DNA from: Astropecten irregularis
Lineage: Eukaryota > Echinodermata > Asteroidea > Paxillosida > Astropectinidae
Direction of reading: 5' to 3'
Assembly (NCBI GenBank): GCA_963971285.1
Contig: OZ020257.1
Location: 10,368,602 to 10,432,601 of the forward strand
DNA length: 64,000 nucleotides
A program made the translations under genes and the position numbers. The notes under the pieces are model-generated. The model was not told the origin of the DNA. It was given only the letters and a program-made list of their open reading frames with translations, and ran no database searches. Below are positions 13,801-22,194 of this stretch, piece after piece; position 1 is the stretch's first letter; each line of letters begins with the position of its first letter.

Positions 13801-15340
13801 GAGAGGGGGAGGAGGGGGAGGGGGGGGGGAGTCACAAAATGTTTGTTGGGCGTTTTGTTGGAGAAAAACATTTCTTTGAGCCCCCCCCCCCCAAGACAAA
13901 ATCCTGGGTGCGCCGGTGACTGTGGCCCCTTTTAAAGAAAACAAAACCCAAAATAATTATGGACGTTACAGTGCACTTATTTTGGGGAAATCGATGATTT
14001 GATGTTGAACATAAGGCCGTTTTCCAAATCTCGGCTCCGGCTCAGGCTCCGGCTCCGGTCTTTTCATCCATGTGGTGAAAGTAATGTTGTGGTTTTTCCT
14101 TGAAGCCCTGTTTCATTTTTTTCCTCTACTTCATTATTTTAGGTGATCTTGATCCATGGCATTCACTAGGCATCAAGTCAACATTATCTGATTCTATGCA
14201 AGCAGCCATGATCCGTGGTGGCTCTCATTGTCAAGAAACAAGAATTCCAACTGACTTTGATTCAATCCACCTCAAGACAGCACGAGTGGTATGTGTTTCA
14301 ATGTATGGAAGGCAAGAAGTTTAGAATCTAAGAACAAGTTCAGTTAAGAAAGAATGTTGAACAAAGTCTCTGAAGACTAATCGCGTACATATTCTTTGGT
14401 TACAGGAAAATGTCCCTTAATCAGACATTGAACCGAACTTATACCTACCTAGCCCTACAAGGATTATGTACTTATGACATAAAAATGATAACACCATTGC
14501 TTGAGCTGGCGGGAAAATGTCCATAATTATAAATTATGATAGCAGAAAGAATGAATGGTAAGGGTGGACCCCATCATTGTAAAACAGTTTTTCTCTATTC
14601 ACCTTTCAATGCTTTAAAATGCAGTCAGTTGTGGTTACGTGTATTTGACGATTATTGAATAAAAAGATGTATCCTCTTTGAGTGATCCCCCATGTACTGT
14701 TTCTCAGGTTTCAGCATTGCTAATGTTACCTGTATCCATAATGATCCTTGGGATATAGCAGTATGTGAGTGGTTTTATGGCTTCTGACTGCCAAGCGAAC
14801 AAAGATAATTGACTATAGGGACACCACCAACATAGGGCTGGATAGCTCAGTTGGTAGAGCGCCTGTACGGTATTCAGGAGGTCACCGGTTCGAATCCCGC
14901 TACAGTCAATTTTCTTTGTTCAACTTTCAATGATGTATCATGATGATTAGATTATAACCTAAAAATACAATCCATTCATAACATGAGAAGATGGTCAAGC
15001 TATACGTTGCGAAATAAAATGCAGAGATCCTAAAATTTCAATCTCAAAACTGCCAAAATAGAGTCCAACAGTGTACCTTTTCCCGAACTCCAATGGTCAC
15101 TTCAAGCAATAAGCTTGTGGATTGGGGGTGTATTAACTGTGATGTACCCGTATGAGATGCATCTTTCTCTTAACTATTCTCCATTTTATACTACAGGCTG
15201 TGGAAGATGAAGTCAATAAATGGCTACAAAGTCCACGTTTCTACCGAGACGAATGCCAACCACCAGTGAGCGATACTGCGAGTCATTCCTTCCAGCCTAC
15301 AATCCTAGTGATAAGCATCATTCTGGGTTTGTGCATGTAA
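4893..15340 (+). CDS. PRSS16-like: S28 serine protease, thymus-specific serine protease (PRSS16) type, ten exons
   Basis: Secreted or lysosomal serine carboxypeptidase-like protease, 534 aa. Exons, with splice phases that agree throughout: 4893-4977, 5739-6002, 8180-8309, 9159-9282, 9979-10104, 10669-10944, 11899-12025, 13092-13274, 14143-14288, 15197-15340 (TAA). Residues 1 to about 20 form a signal peptide (three Met, then SIAAVLMVVSYGA). The N-terminal S28 signature is GPVFLYIGGEWTL in exon 2. The nucleophile is Ser189 in GCSYPGAL. Asp442 lies in NGDLDPWHSLG and His467 in GGSHC. N-glycosylation sequons occur at 176, 319 and 354. The last 13 residues are hydrophobic (TILVISIILGLCM) after a Ser/Thr-rich stretch, which suggests a GPI signal or short anchor, unusual for soluble S28 enzymes. 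The first of three adjacent ATGs is chosen. Length matches PRSS16-type proteins. S28 enzymes act on proline-rich peptide ends; the exact substrate here is unknown. Confidence 0.9.
5131..5288 (+). repeat. Short family-2 TTAA MITE in intron 1
   Basis: Starts AGGTACAGTACGGGATTG after AATTAA and ends AATCATGTATTATACCTTTAA. It has the same ends as the 10149-10512 copy but is under half as long, so it is an internally deleted derivative. Confidence 0.6.
6083..7472. mobile_element. 1.4-kb inverted-repeat element in protease intron 2
   Basis: Termini ATAGGTTTTCCCGGTCATTT and its inverse at 7453-7472 match over about 40 bp with few differences, flanked by AATAATAATA-like sequence. The interior is AT-rich with no coding frame I recognise. 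It contains a doubled motif (GGGTTTGCATTTGTTTGCT at about 6730 and 6874). A hAT MITE (7114-7415) is inserted near the right end. The superfamily is not determined; it appears non-autonomous. Confidence 0.65.
7114..7415. mobile_element. hAT-type MITE with perfect 8-bp duplication
   Basis: Inverted ends CAGGCGCGGTTCTA / TAGAACCGCGCCTG are flanked on both sides by GAATGCGT (7106-7113 and 7416-7423). The 8-bp duplication and CAG...CTG ends are hAT hallmarks. The interior has C-runs and repeated AGCCCCCC blocks and encodes nothing. Confidence 0.85.
7530..7790 (-). mobile_element. tRNA-derived SINE in intron 2
   Basis: Read on the minus strand, the region has an A-box-like TGGCCTAGTGGTCTGGCG and a B-box-like GGTTCCAGTCCAGCC, followed by a body with GGGTAAATGGGTGCATGTG. 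This is the layout of a tRNA-derived SINE. Boundaries are approximate. It is antisense to the protease gene. Confidence 0.6.
8811..9128 (+). repeat. TTAA MITE, family 1, in intron 3
   Basis: Starts AAGGTAGTATACTTTGGTAG and ends GTGTGATATTACCTTTAA, with the usual core (CGGCACCGTATGGGACTG). Its right end is only about 30 bp from the first base of protease exon 4 (9159), so the branch point and pyrimidine tract of that acceptor must lie in the remaining gap or in the element itself. Confidence 0.75.
9405..9640. mobile_element. Fold-back made of two SINE 3' ends
   Basis: The left half, in minus sense, carries the SINE tail and B box (TTGACTGGAGCGGGATTGGAACC). The right half carries the same parts in plus sense (CACTGGTTCGAGTCCCACTCC...TTTTCAATGACTTG). 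Together they form an inverted repeat of about 60 bp arms around a short centre. The source is the SINE family seen at 14645-14945. Confidence 0.65.
9719..9849. repeat. 131-bp fold-back MITE in intron 4
   Basis: Ends GGGCCTGTTTGTTTC and GAAACAAACAGGCCC are inverted repeats, and the inner arms with GGATCCGGATCCCATTTT also pair. No coding content. It could form a long hairpin in the pre-mRNA. Confidence 0.75.
10149..10512 (+). repeat. TTAA MITE, family 2, in intron 5
   Basis: Starts AGGTACAGTACGGGATTTG and ends CAATCATGTATTGTACCT. The interior has the family signature GATGTCCGATTGACCTCAAA. It is full length for family 2 (about 360 bp). Confidence 0.65.
11042..11422 (+). repeat. TTAA MITE, family 1, divergent, in intron 6
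   Basis: Starts AAAGGTACTATATCATACTTTGG and ends CTGATACTACCTTTAAG. Its left half matches family 1; its right half diverges from the other copies. The remaining intron sequence to 11898 shows nothing else recognisable. Confidence 0.65.
12274..12530. repeat. 257-bp MITE in intron 7 (GGGGCCAATTTCACGG ends)
   Basis: Perfect terminal inverted repeats GGGGCCAATTTCACGGCGCT / AGCGCCGTGAAATTGGCCCC continue into GCTTAGCAC. There is no coding content. The ends resemble the Harbinger-type GGGGCC termini at 17666, but no clear target duplication could be fixed. Confidence 0.7.
12731..12877. repeat. 147-bp MITE in intron 7 (CCTTATTCACG ends)
   Basis: CCTTATTCACGATGCATCCATC pairs with GATGGATGCGACGTGAATAAGG in inverted orientation. 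A fragment of the same family lies at about 303-335. Confidence 0.6.
13414..13688 (-). repeat. TTAA MITE, family 1, in intron 8
   Basis: Reverse-oriented copy: starts AAAGGTAAAATCATACTTTGG and ends CAAAGTATGATACTACCTTT. Core motifs are in reverse complement (CCCATACGGTGCCCAC). It is shortened internally. Confidence 0.75.
13707..13918. mobile_element. hAT-type MITE with C/G runs in intron 8
   Basis: Ends CAGTGGCGCAC and GTGCGCCGGTG are flanked by ACTGTGGT and ACTGTGGC, a near-perfect 8-bp duplication typical of hAT. Long G and C runs inside give spurious proline- or glycine-rich frames. Confidence 0.7.
14645..14945 (+). mobile_element. tRNA-derived SINE in intron 9
   Basis: The tRNA-like part is at about 14836-14906: A box TAGCTCAGTTGG, B box GGTTCGAATCC. 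It is followed by a tail ending near CTTTCAATGATG. About 190 bp upstream of the tRNA part (from ATCCTCTTTGAGTGATCCCC) is also shared with the copies in the C1q array, so the conserved element starts well before the Pol III boxes. The anticodon arm does not fold as a normal 7-base loop, so this is not a functional tRNA gene. Confidence 0.7.
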
Positions 15341-15899
15341 CTCAACGGGGCACCAATTTGCATTTATTAATGACTCATTAATGCTATATAATTAGCCAAC
15401 AGTACGGATGATAGTTTATCGAGAGTACTTACTGCTTTGTATAATGGTTACCAACTTAACATACTCATGATCGCGATTTGCATAGTACATCTGAAAGTAT
15501 GACATCAGTTTCAATATGGGGAACAAAATCTGGGAAAAGAAAGGTATGATATGAAATAAAGCATCAGTTTTCACGGCCAAGACCTAGTATTGTTCTTTAG
15601 ACGAATGATTAGGCTTTCACGTTAGATAATAAATGTGAATAGGCCTATACATGACTTGTGTAGTATTTACTATTAATTTTGGAATGTGTGTTTGAGATGT
15701 GAAATTGTTTCTCTCATTCTATACATGTTACTTCTAGTTCTGGTTGAAACAATTAATCACCTGATAGCTACGTAGTCTGAGTATAGTCCTTTCTACTCCG
15801 TGCTACACTAGGTAATAACTTCTGATAATTGTCATGCGCGCAAAGCATTACATCAGCCAATCAGATTTCCTATAACATTTTAGACCTAGACTATAGTTC
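15341..15899 (+). other. Protease 3' flank, probable 3' UTR
   Basis: Follows the protease stop codon. AATAAA within GAAATAAAGC (about 15555) is a possible polyadenylation signal. No other feature seen. Confidence 0.4.
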
Positions 15900-16184
15900 A
15901 AAGGTGATATAATACTTTGGTTTTTGTCAAAGATATACAGATTCATGGGCAACAATATCAAGAAAGATACAGTAACAGTCAATTCACAGTCCAAACATCT
16001 TTTCACCATTATTTTTTTTATCTTTAAAAGATAAAAACAAAATTATGATTGGTTTTACTCTTTTCATTGATAAATGTTACCGGTATCTTTGTACTATCAT
16101 CATCTTTGTATATATATCATATAAAATTTATGGAGATTTCGGTTTCGGTATGCTACGCGGCAAGCATAGTATGGTATTACCTTT
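15900..16184 (-). repeat. TTAA MITE, family 1, internally deleted
   Basis: Reverse copy starting AAGGTGATATAATACTTTGG and ending AGTATGGTATTACCTTTAAG. The central part is reduced compared with full-length copies. Confidence 0.65.
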
Positions 16185-16185
16185 A

Positions 16186-17031
16186 AGCCGCTTTTCTGCC
16201 AAAGGAACATTGAAACTTAATGTTTTTGTACTATTAGCATTACAATATGCTAAACTACGTAGACAGAATATGTTATGTCATGTTCAAAATTCCAAGCTTT
16301 TTTCATTCTTGTCACTCACTAATGCGCAGTGTAACTGCGTATGGCCACGGTGTATACAGCGCATGTAATTAATTGCAGCCAACAAGTAAGTTGGAAATCA
16401 AAGGTTACATTATCCTCTTCCACTAACTTTAAATTTATAAACATTGATCGTAAGTAAAAGGCAATCAATCTTAAGCTAAGATTAAGTTTATCAAATACAG
16501 TTTCACAATCAATTGTGGCATAGGATTGATTTAGACTTTAAGTTGAAAGAAAAGATTGTTTGTTTGGCAATGTTTATGAAACACCCAGGCTATTTTGAGA
16601 ACATTTCCGTCTGGATTGTGACGGTGGCCGAGGATGTTGATTGGTGAAATCTAGCGGCCTGTTCTGGATTGGCTCGCTTAATTAATAAGGAAATCGGCAA
16701 GCATTATGATAGCTGCGGAGTTTTTAGCAAAGAATTGCTGGAATTCCAATTTTTAAATGTGTACAAATGAATTGCTTGTTACTTAATTTTCAGGTTATAT
16801 GTACGGAGTAAGTACATAAAGTAAAAGGTTTGCGGTATAACACCATGGTTGTATCCCGACTTTATCAGTTTTATTTTCCCCAACAACTGTGTATAAACGG
16901 CTGACTGTTGCCAATAATCATTGTAAGTCATCAGTGTTCTACTAAACCCCGTTGCGTGTCATGGGAGAATTTCTCTCATGATGCCAAGGTCTCCTATCGA
17001 TATGCGTTATACGTCAATGGGAGACTTCGAA
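16186..17031. other. No gene recognised
   Basis: AT-rich DNA without a supported gene or repeat. The open frame near 16045-16368 mostly overlaps the preceding MITE and is not credible. Confidence 0.4.
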
Positions 17032-17143
17032 GAAGCGGTCTTCAAGTCAACAGCGCACGCTCACGCAATTGTGAGTACGCGCGCGTTGTTTTGCGCATGC
17101 GTACGCGTGTATGCGCGTGCGCTGTTGACTTGAAGACCGCTTC
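17032..17143. repeat. 112-bp hairpin with perfect 29-bp arms
   Basis: Arms 17032-17060 and 17115-17143 are exact reverse complements (GAAGCGGTCTTCAAGTCAAC and onward). The loop is rich in alternating purine-pyrimidine CG (GTACGCGCGCG, GCGCATGCGTACGCG), with Z-DNA-like character. Probably a fold-back MITE. Confidence 0.7.
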
Positions 17144-18312
17144 GGTTGAAAACCGCTAGTCTGGTTCCCTGCGCAAAGATTCCCTGACGACTCTTATTAA
17201 AAATCTTAGGTCAGGTATCGGCTACGGTTAAAAATAGAACATGACACAGCTGTCATGTCTGCGCAGGTGCGGAAGCTAGTTTTAGAGTTTAGCGAGATTC
17301 CATTTTAGCATTCATTTTTGCAATTTTGTAAGCACATGCAATTTTATCTGGGCAGAATAAGAATTCAAAGAGTGGGAAAACAACATACAACAAACTCCTC
17401 AAAAGTGCATAATAGGAGAGTGCTCTGTTGTATGTGGACAATAATTATGCTCTATTTTGGCTAACTGTAGCACGGGTGAAACATTTATACACGACTTGTC
17501 TTGTACTGTGCATGACCTCGCGTGACCTGTCGAAAAAAGCCGACAGTCCACGTAAGTATCCGAAGTCTGGCGAAACGGAGTTCGTAAAGTTTCGGATAAA
17601 TCCGTAAAAAGACAAAAATTGACTTTTTTGGTCACGTGACCCTCCAGTGAATTTACCCGATACCAGGGGCCGATTTCACGAAACTCGTCTTATTTTAGGA
17701 TCGATCTTTTGACTTAGGACGAGTCCTAGCTGTAAGATCGATCTTAGCTATGACGCGTCCTAGGATCGATTTCACCAAACGCATCTTAGCCAAGATCAGT
17801 CCGTCATGCTGATAAATAAATTGAAATTTATTGGACGAGGATGGCCTTTCCGAATACAACGGCTGCACCATGCAGAGTTGATACAGTTGAACGAATACAT
17901 GCAACAGTCGTTGTTTTATGTACGCAGCAGAAAGTAATTCAAGATGGCTGATTGGTCGTCAGTCCGGGTGAAAATTTTGTCTGCTAAAATCGTCTGCTAG
18001 CCCGTAACTATGTAAGTATGATATATGTCAGCTTTTGATAACAAGTAGGCCTATGCACAGTGTTCGAGAAAATAGTTGGAAGTCACTCAAGAGTTAAAAT
18101 AATCCCAACTTCGACACGATATTGTACGTGTACCGGTATTTGTTGTTCTACTTCGTAGTGTCACTGTCAGTGAGTGTGACTGTAGGCTACAGCTGTATCG
18201 TTAGTAGGCCTAGTACCGTGTACGTCGCGTCGAGCGTGTGTACGTTTTCGGTTTGGTTCATATTTTCAACAAGAGTTAGTTAGGCCTAAGACCAAGGAAG
18301 AGCCTGCAAAAC

Positions 18313-18649
18313 ATGGATGTAGGCATAGGCCTAAGTCCCGTAGGGCAGATGCTGACTCAGTCTCAGTCTCAGAGCAGCAATGCCATTGAAAGTGGGAGAT
18401 CAAGTAATTGGTCTCACGAAGAAATATGCATTCTAAGTGAATTTGTGAGAGTTCATAAGTGCCAGCTCATGGGCACAAGCAGCAAATCAACAGTGAATGT
18501 AGAGAAAGTAAAAATTCACTATTGGAAAGAGGCAGGACGAGTCCTGGTGCAAAATGGAGGGGTGGAACGACCTTGGAAAAAAATAAGAAAAAAGTGGCAA
18601 GCCATCGCAAGCCAAGCACGGTCATACCGTAGAGATTGTTGCAGAACTG
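18313..18649 (+). CDS. Harbinger Myb/SANT-like DNA-binding protein, first exon
   Basis: ATG at 18313 opens a frame of about 112 codons. After a Ser/Gln-rich leader comes a Myb/SANT-like (trihelix) domain: NWSHEEICILSEFV, a helix with VEKVKIHYWKEAG, then RPWKKIRKKWQAIASQARS. It ends at a good donor (ACTG|GTAAGT, GT at 18650-18651); read-through stops at 18676-18678. Harbinger elements encode such a protein, which partners the transposase for DNA binding and nuclear import. A downstream exon is not evident, so the product is probably incomplete. Confidence 0.6.
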
Positions 18650-18958
18650 GTAAGTTCGCTGCAGTATTCTACTGCTAGGCTCTAGTTATTAATTATTATT
18701 ATTAATACAGCTCCTAAGAATTTGTGTAAAAGGCATCGTTGCGATTAGTTGCACGGTGATCGTAACCCTAGGTCTGACATGGGGACTTGGACATAGGACC
18801 CAGTCCCCATGTCAGTTAAAATCTTTATAAAAATATCCATTGCTCTACTCGGTGGGATTGAGAAGGTTTCCAAACTGTCAACGAGATTCAGGTTTGAAAA
18901 CAAAGTTAAATTGTTTGTTTTGGGCTAATTGGCTACTCGGCCTGCGTAGACCTATTAT

Positions 18959-19092
18959 TGGGTGCATTCGTTTAGCTCCCCCGGGTCGACAGCAGTCAAC
19001 CTCGCCCCCCCATTCTCTCGCTTGTTTTGTGCAGTATAGCACGACCATTCCCAGCCTTACGGGCTGACCCGTGTTTGCTAAACGAATGCACC
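18959..19092. repeat. 134-bp MITE (GGGTGCATTCGTTTAGC ends)
   Basis: Ends GGGTGCATTCGTTTAGCTCCC and GCTAAACGAATGCACCC are inverted repeats. A second copy lies at 46616-46752 in the C1q array. Here it is nested in the Harbinger remnant. Confidence 0.75.
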
Positions 19093-19307
19093 CATAGCAT
19101 TGGATATGGATAGAACGATCTTGGTTATTTGCCTGCCGAAAGAGGGCGTAAAGTTTACTGAGTACGGGTTCGGCCGGGTTCACCACACTAATCGGCTCCA
19201 ACCTCCGTCCCCACCATAACTAGGCCTACCCACCCGGTCACGGTATAATTATTAGCATTTAACTTTGGCAGAGCGTACTACTATTATAGGCCTAGTACTA
19301 TAAAGTA

Positions 19308-19502
19308 TCATACCCGCGTCTGAGGTTGCAAGTCGTCCGTGATTCTTTCTAGAACTTTCACTACACCACGCCTTGTAAATCTATATCTTGAGTAGATTTC
19401 GCTGTCAGTTAAACTGTCAAGCGGATTATTTCTATCCCGAAAAAGGCGCTCGCGCCTTAAGGCCCTTTGAGCTTCACGTTCGGCGAGCAGCATTAACGCC
19501 AT
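19308..19502 (-). CDS. HARBI1-like transposase, N-terminal exon only
   Basis: Starting at ATG 19500-19502 (minus), the frame reads a basic N-terminus, then RLFRDRNNPLDSLTDSEIYS and RYRFTRRGVVKVLERITDD. This matches the conserved N-terminal pattern of Harbinger/HARBI1 transposases (RNPLD...RYRF). The frame meets TGA at a possible donor (CGG|GTATGA). The remaining transposase, including the DDE nuclease, is missing. Confidence 0.6.
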   Translation of the reverse strand: MALMLLAEREAQRALRRERLFRDRNNPLDSLTDSEIYSRYRFTRRGVVKVLERITDDLQPQTRV

Positions 19503-19717
19503 TTTCCTTTACTCAATGTAAAACGTACGTATTTGTATTTCCTAGGACGACCCTCGGACACGTCCGTAAGTTAAGACGAGTTCAGCCGCGTTGCTATGGA
19601 AGTTGAGATGCGTTGAACGCGTCTTAACTTTGGTGAAATCGATCCTAGGACGCGTCCTGACTTAGGACGAGTAACCCTTCCTAAGACACGTCTTAGCGTT
19701 TCGTGAAATCGGCCGCT

Positions 19718-19998
19718 GGGGCCGATTTCACGAAACTCTTCTTATGTTAGGATCGATCTCAGGACTTAGGACGAGTCCTAGCCGTAAGATCGATCTTAGC
19801 TATGACGCATCCTAGGATTGATTTCACCAAACGCGTCTTAGCCAAGATCAGTCTGTCATGCTGATAAATAAATTGTACTTTCTTGGACGAGGATGGCCTT
19901 TCCAAATACAACGGCTGCACCATGTTTACTTGATTCAATCGGAGCGAGTGCATGCAACAGCCGTAGTTTTATGCTTGCGGTATACGCGCGCAGCATGA
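19718..19998 (+). mobile_element. Second Harbinger 5' end, truncated
   Basis: Repeats the first about 280 bp of the 17666 element almost exactly (GGGGCCGATTTCACGAAACT, then the GATCGATC blocks and GGACGAGGATGGCCTTTCC). It begins within two bases of the end of the first element and is cut off by the inverted-repeat element at 19999. The two Harbinger copies are therefore end to end. Confidence 0.7.
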
Positions 19999-20478
19999 GG
20001 GTGCACCCAAGTAAATAGGGCCAAAATCCGTCCGCCGAGCTCATTAATAAAAGTTAAGCACTCAATATATTTTAAATAAGAGAGTTGTGAGAGCTATGAA
20101 AATGAAGGATTGGAGAAATATGGCACTGGACCTCCTGCCTGGACTCTGGGCTTCCATTTGTGACCATTTTTGATGCAATTGGGTGAGAAAGTGGGTCTAT
20201 TTCAGCCGCTTTGCAGAGGGATGTTTTTTTGAAAATGGCTTCTTTGACTGGAGTGATCCATACCTTGTTTTAGGGGTGTTCAGCTGAGAATGAGTATATC
20301 TCAAAAATTCAATGGTCACCCTACCATAAATTGAAAAGAAAATGAAAGGTGACATGTTGGTCATCATTTTTCTGTGTAACTTGAACAGCTGTGAGAGTTC
20401 TGTATATTTTTAAATGATTTTTGAAGTTTGATGATTTATCACTGTTGTCTATGGGAGTTTATTTACTTGGGTGCAACC
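19999..20478. mobile_element. 480-bp inverted-repeat element (CACCCAAGTAAATA ends)
   Basis: Left TGCACCCAAGTAAATA and right TATTTACTTGGGTGCA are inverted. The interior has no coding frame. Superfamily not determined. Confidence 0.55.
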
Positions 20479-21031
20479 TATAGTGCAGAATGGTGGCGTC
20501 CATTTTGTTTTGGATGGTGATATGTAAACATGTGTTTTTTTTGCTGCTGTCTCTCTATAACAGGCTCCAAAAAGACATAAAACTGGAAATGACATGAAAA
20601 ACAGGCTTTTGGCATGTTGTATCTCTGGGTTTTCAGTGTTTTATTTAAAAAAAGCACAGTGGAGTAAACATTTTGTCAGAAGTGTCAACGACTGCACAAA
20701 GTAAACACAGGGTACATGTGTAAGGCAATTGGATGGAATCAAAACATGGTATGTAATGCACAGAAAATGGTGTGTTTTTTCTGTAGTTTTGATATTTTCT
20801 GTGGGTGGAAATAATCTTGGACTGTAGTACACCTAGGGTGTGTTACTCCATACATGTATTTCACTACTAGGCTGTCTAAAAGAGATCACCTTGTGCATTA
20901 AATGAGTGTGTGTCCTCAAAATCTTTGACAAGCCCCCCCCCTTCCATCCTTTATCCACCCCCAAAGTGGGACCCCAAAGTGGCTATCCACTGCAAAATGA
21001 TCCCAGATGAACACATGAAGCAAGAAATTTG
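20479..21031. other. No gene recognised; left flank of the C1q array
   Basis: Unique-looking sequence with a C-run near 20933. Homology to the array units begins at about 21032 (GTAAGAAGCCTAACTT), so this is the pre-array flank. Confidence 0.45.
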
Positions 21032-21387
21032 TGTAAGAAGCCTAACTTAAATGACAACTATAATCAACAATAAGGCTCCGCCCTCAAGCTATTTATAGAA
21101 CACCCCCTTTCTATTTACAGCCATAGTTACCCGGATGTTCGGCCTATGCGTCAAGCGAAATAAACAACCCCTGTGACTTGATTATAATACACGATTATAT
21201 AGCACTGTTACAAATAAATCACCAAAAATAATTTATATAGGCCAATTGTTTTGTTCGTTTCTTTTTTTTTCTGCAAGTGACATATATAGACTAGATTATA
21301 TGGAATGCATGCTTTTTACTTTTGCATATTGACCTATTCCCTCTAGTATTGAGAATCGCTCAGGATGGTTGTAGTATTTCGTTTTGT

Positions 21388-22194
21388 CTATTCGTAAAGT
21401 AAGAATCCACTGAATGTACCGTGGTAGGGATACACCTTCCCGAGAACTGTCAAATACACCTCGTCCTCATCTTGGAGGACAACCAACGCACTACTAGATA
21501 CCTGTTCGTATTCATCTGATGTAGAACTGAAGGCTATGGCAATATAGACACCATTTCTTTCAAGACGTACAAAGAGCCGATTACCAGGATACTTGGTCAA
21601 AGAGAACATAAAGACGTAGGTGCCCGGGATACTACATGTGAAGGCACCCGTCTCAAGACTGATGTTAGTACCCGGCGCAAGCATCAATGTACTATCGAAG
21701 GGCAAACGGGCATAGCTACTAGACTCGAAAACCGAAGTGTGCTGCATTGTAAAAGCTACTCGGCGGTTGGTGGGTGCTTCCCCTCGGTTCCCCTTCTCAC
21801 CCTTCAGACCAATTCCCCCAGTTGCTCCAGCTAATCCTGGTGGACCGAGTGGACCCATCTTTCCGGGCACGCCCATGCCATCTTCTCCTTTAGGTCCAGG
21901 GTTCCCGGGCTCTCCTTGCTCACCCACGGCTCCAGTCTCCCCTCTGTCACCTTTGGGCCCTAGTAGACCAATTTCACCCTTTGGACCCACTGGTCCATAG
22001 GGTCCTGGTTGGCCTGGTATACCGGGGATGCCTGGTACTGCAGCAGGTCCCTGGCAGCACATTTCACCACACTCTGGAGCAGCAGGATTCATATCACTAT
22101 CTGCGGGAACAGTGTCGGTAATAGCAGCTTGTAGCTTGAGTAAATCGCTTGTCAGGATGGAGACAACGAGGAGAAATGTCAGTCGCTTATGCAT
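21388..22194 (-). CDS. Secreted collagen-C1q domain protein, array gene 1
   Basis: 268 aa, one coding exon. Residues 1-23 form a signal peptide ([19 protein letters not shown]). A short linker holds three cysteines (C42, C46, C47), probably for interchain disulfides. A Gly-X-Y collagen stalk spans about 55-139 (some 29 triplets, one imperfection at GMGVPG). A C1q head (about 145-268) carries the family pattern [16 protein letters not shown] and ends FSGFLLYE. There is a sequon at N177. The family forms trimeric, often multimeric, pattern-recognition lectins or complement-like molecules. ATG is immediately preceded by an acceptor-like CTTCAAATTTAG, so an untranslated upstream exon is likely. 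Fifteen residues differ from gene 2, twelve of them in the head. Confidence 0.9.
   Translation of the reverse strand: MHKRLTFLLVVSILTSDLLKLQAAITDTVPADSDMNPAAPECGEMCCQGPAAVPGIPGIPGQPGPYGPVGPKGEIGLLGPKGDRGETGAVGEQGEPGNPGPKGEDGMGVPGKMGPLGPPGLAGATGGIGLKGEKGNRGEAPTNRRVAFTMQHTSVFESSSYARLPFDSTLMLAPGTNISLETGAFTCSIPGTYVFMFSLTKYPGNRLFVRLERNGVYIAIAFSSTSDEYEQVSSSALVVLQDEDEVYLTVLGKVYPYHGTFSGFLLYE

Larger units (their letters stand above)
17666..19716. mobile_element. PIF/Harbinger DNA transposon remnant
   Basis: Inverted ends GGGGCCGATTTCACGAAAC and TTTCGTGAAATCGGCC are followed by repeated GATCGATC/CTTAGGACGAGTCCTAG blocks on both sides. Two coding relics lie inside: a Myb/SANT-like first exon (18313-18649, +) and the N-terminus of a HARBI1-like transposase (19308-19502, -). 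This is the two-gene arrangement of Harbinger. The catalytic DDE region of the transposase is not present in the 2-kb span, so the element is internally deleted. A GGGTGC MITE (18959-19092) sits between the two relics and may account for part of the loss. Confidence 0.75.

Noticed and set aside
13627-13944. Proline-rich frames on both strands
   Set aside because: Produced by the C and G runs of the hAT MITE at 13707-13918.
14836-14906. tRNA gene call
   Set aside because: A and B boxes are good, but the anticodon loop is not 7 bases and the acceptor stem does not pair; it belongs to a SINE.
16908-17159. 83-codon frame
   Set aside because: Covers the 112-bp hairpin; its Arg/Cys/Val-rich residues come from the CG-rich loop.
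18878-19201. 107-codon minus-strand frame inside the Harbinger remnant
   Set aside because: Passes through the GGGTGC MITE and lacks transposase motifs.
21737-22000. Plus-strand proline-rich frame opposite the C1q gene (and equivalents in the other units)
   Set aside because: Antisense shadow of the Gly-X-Y collagen repeat.
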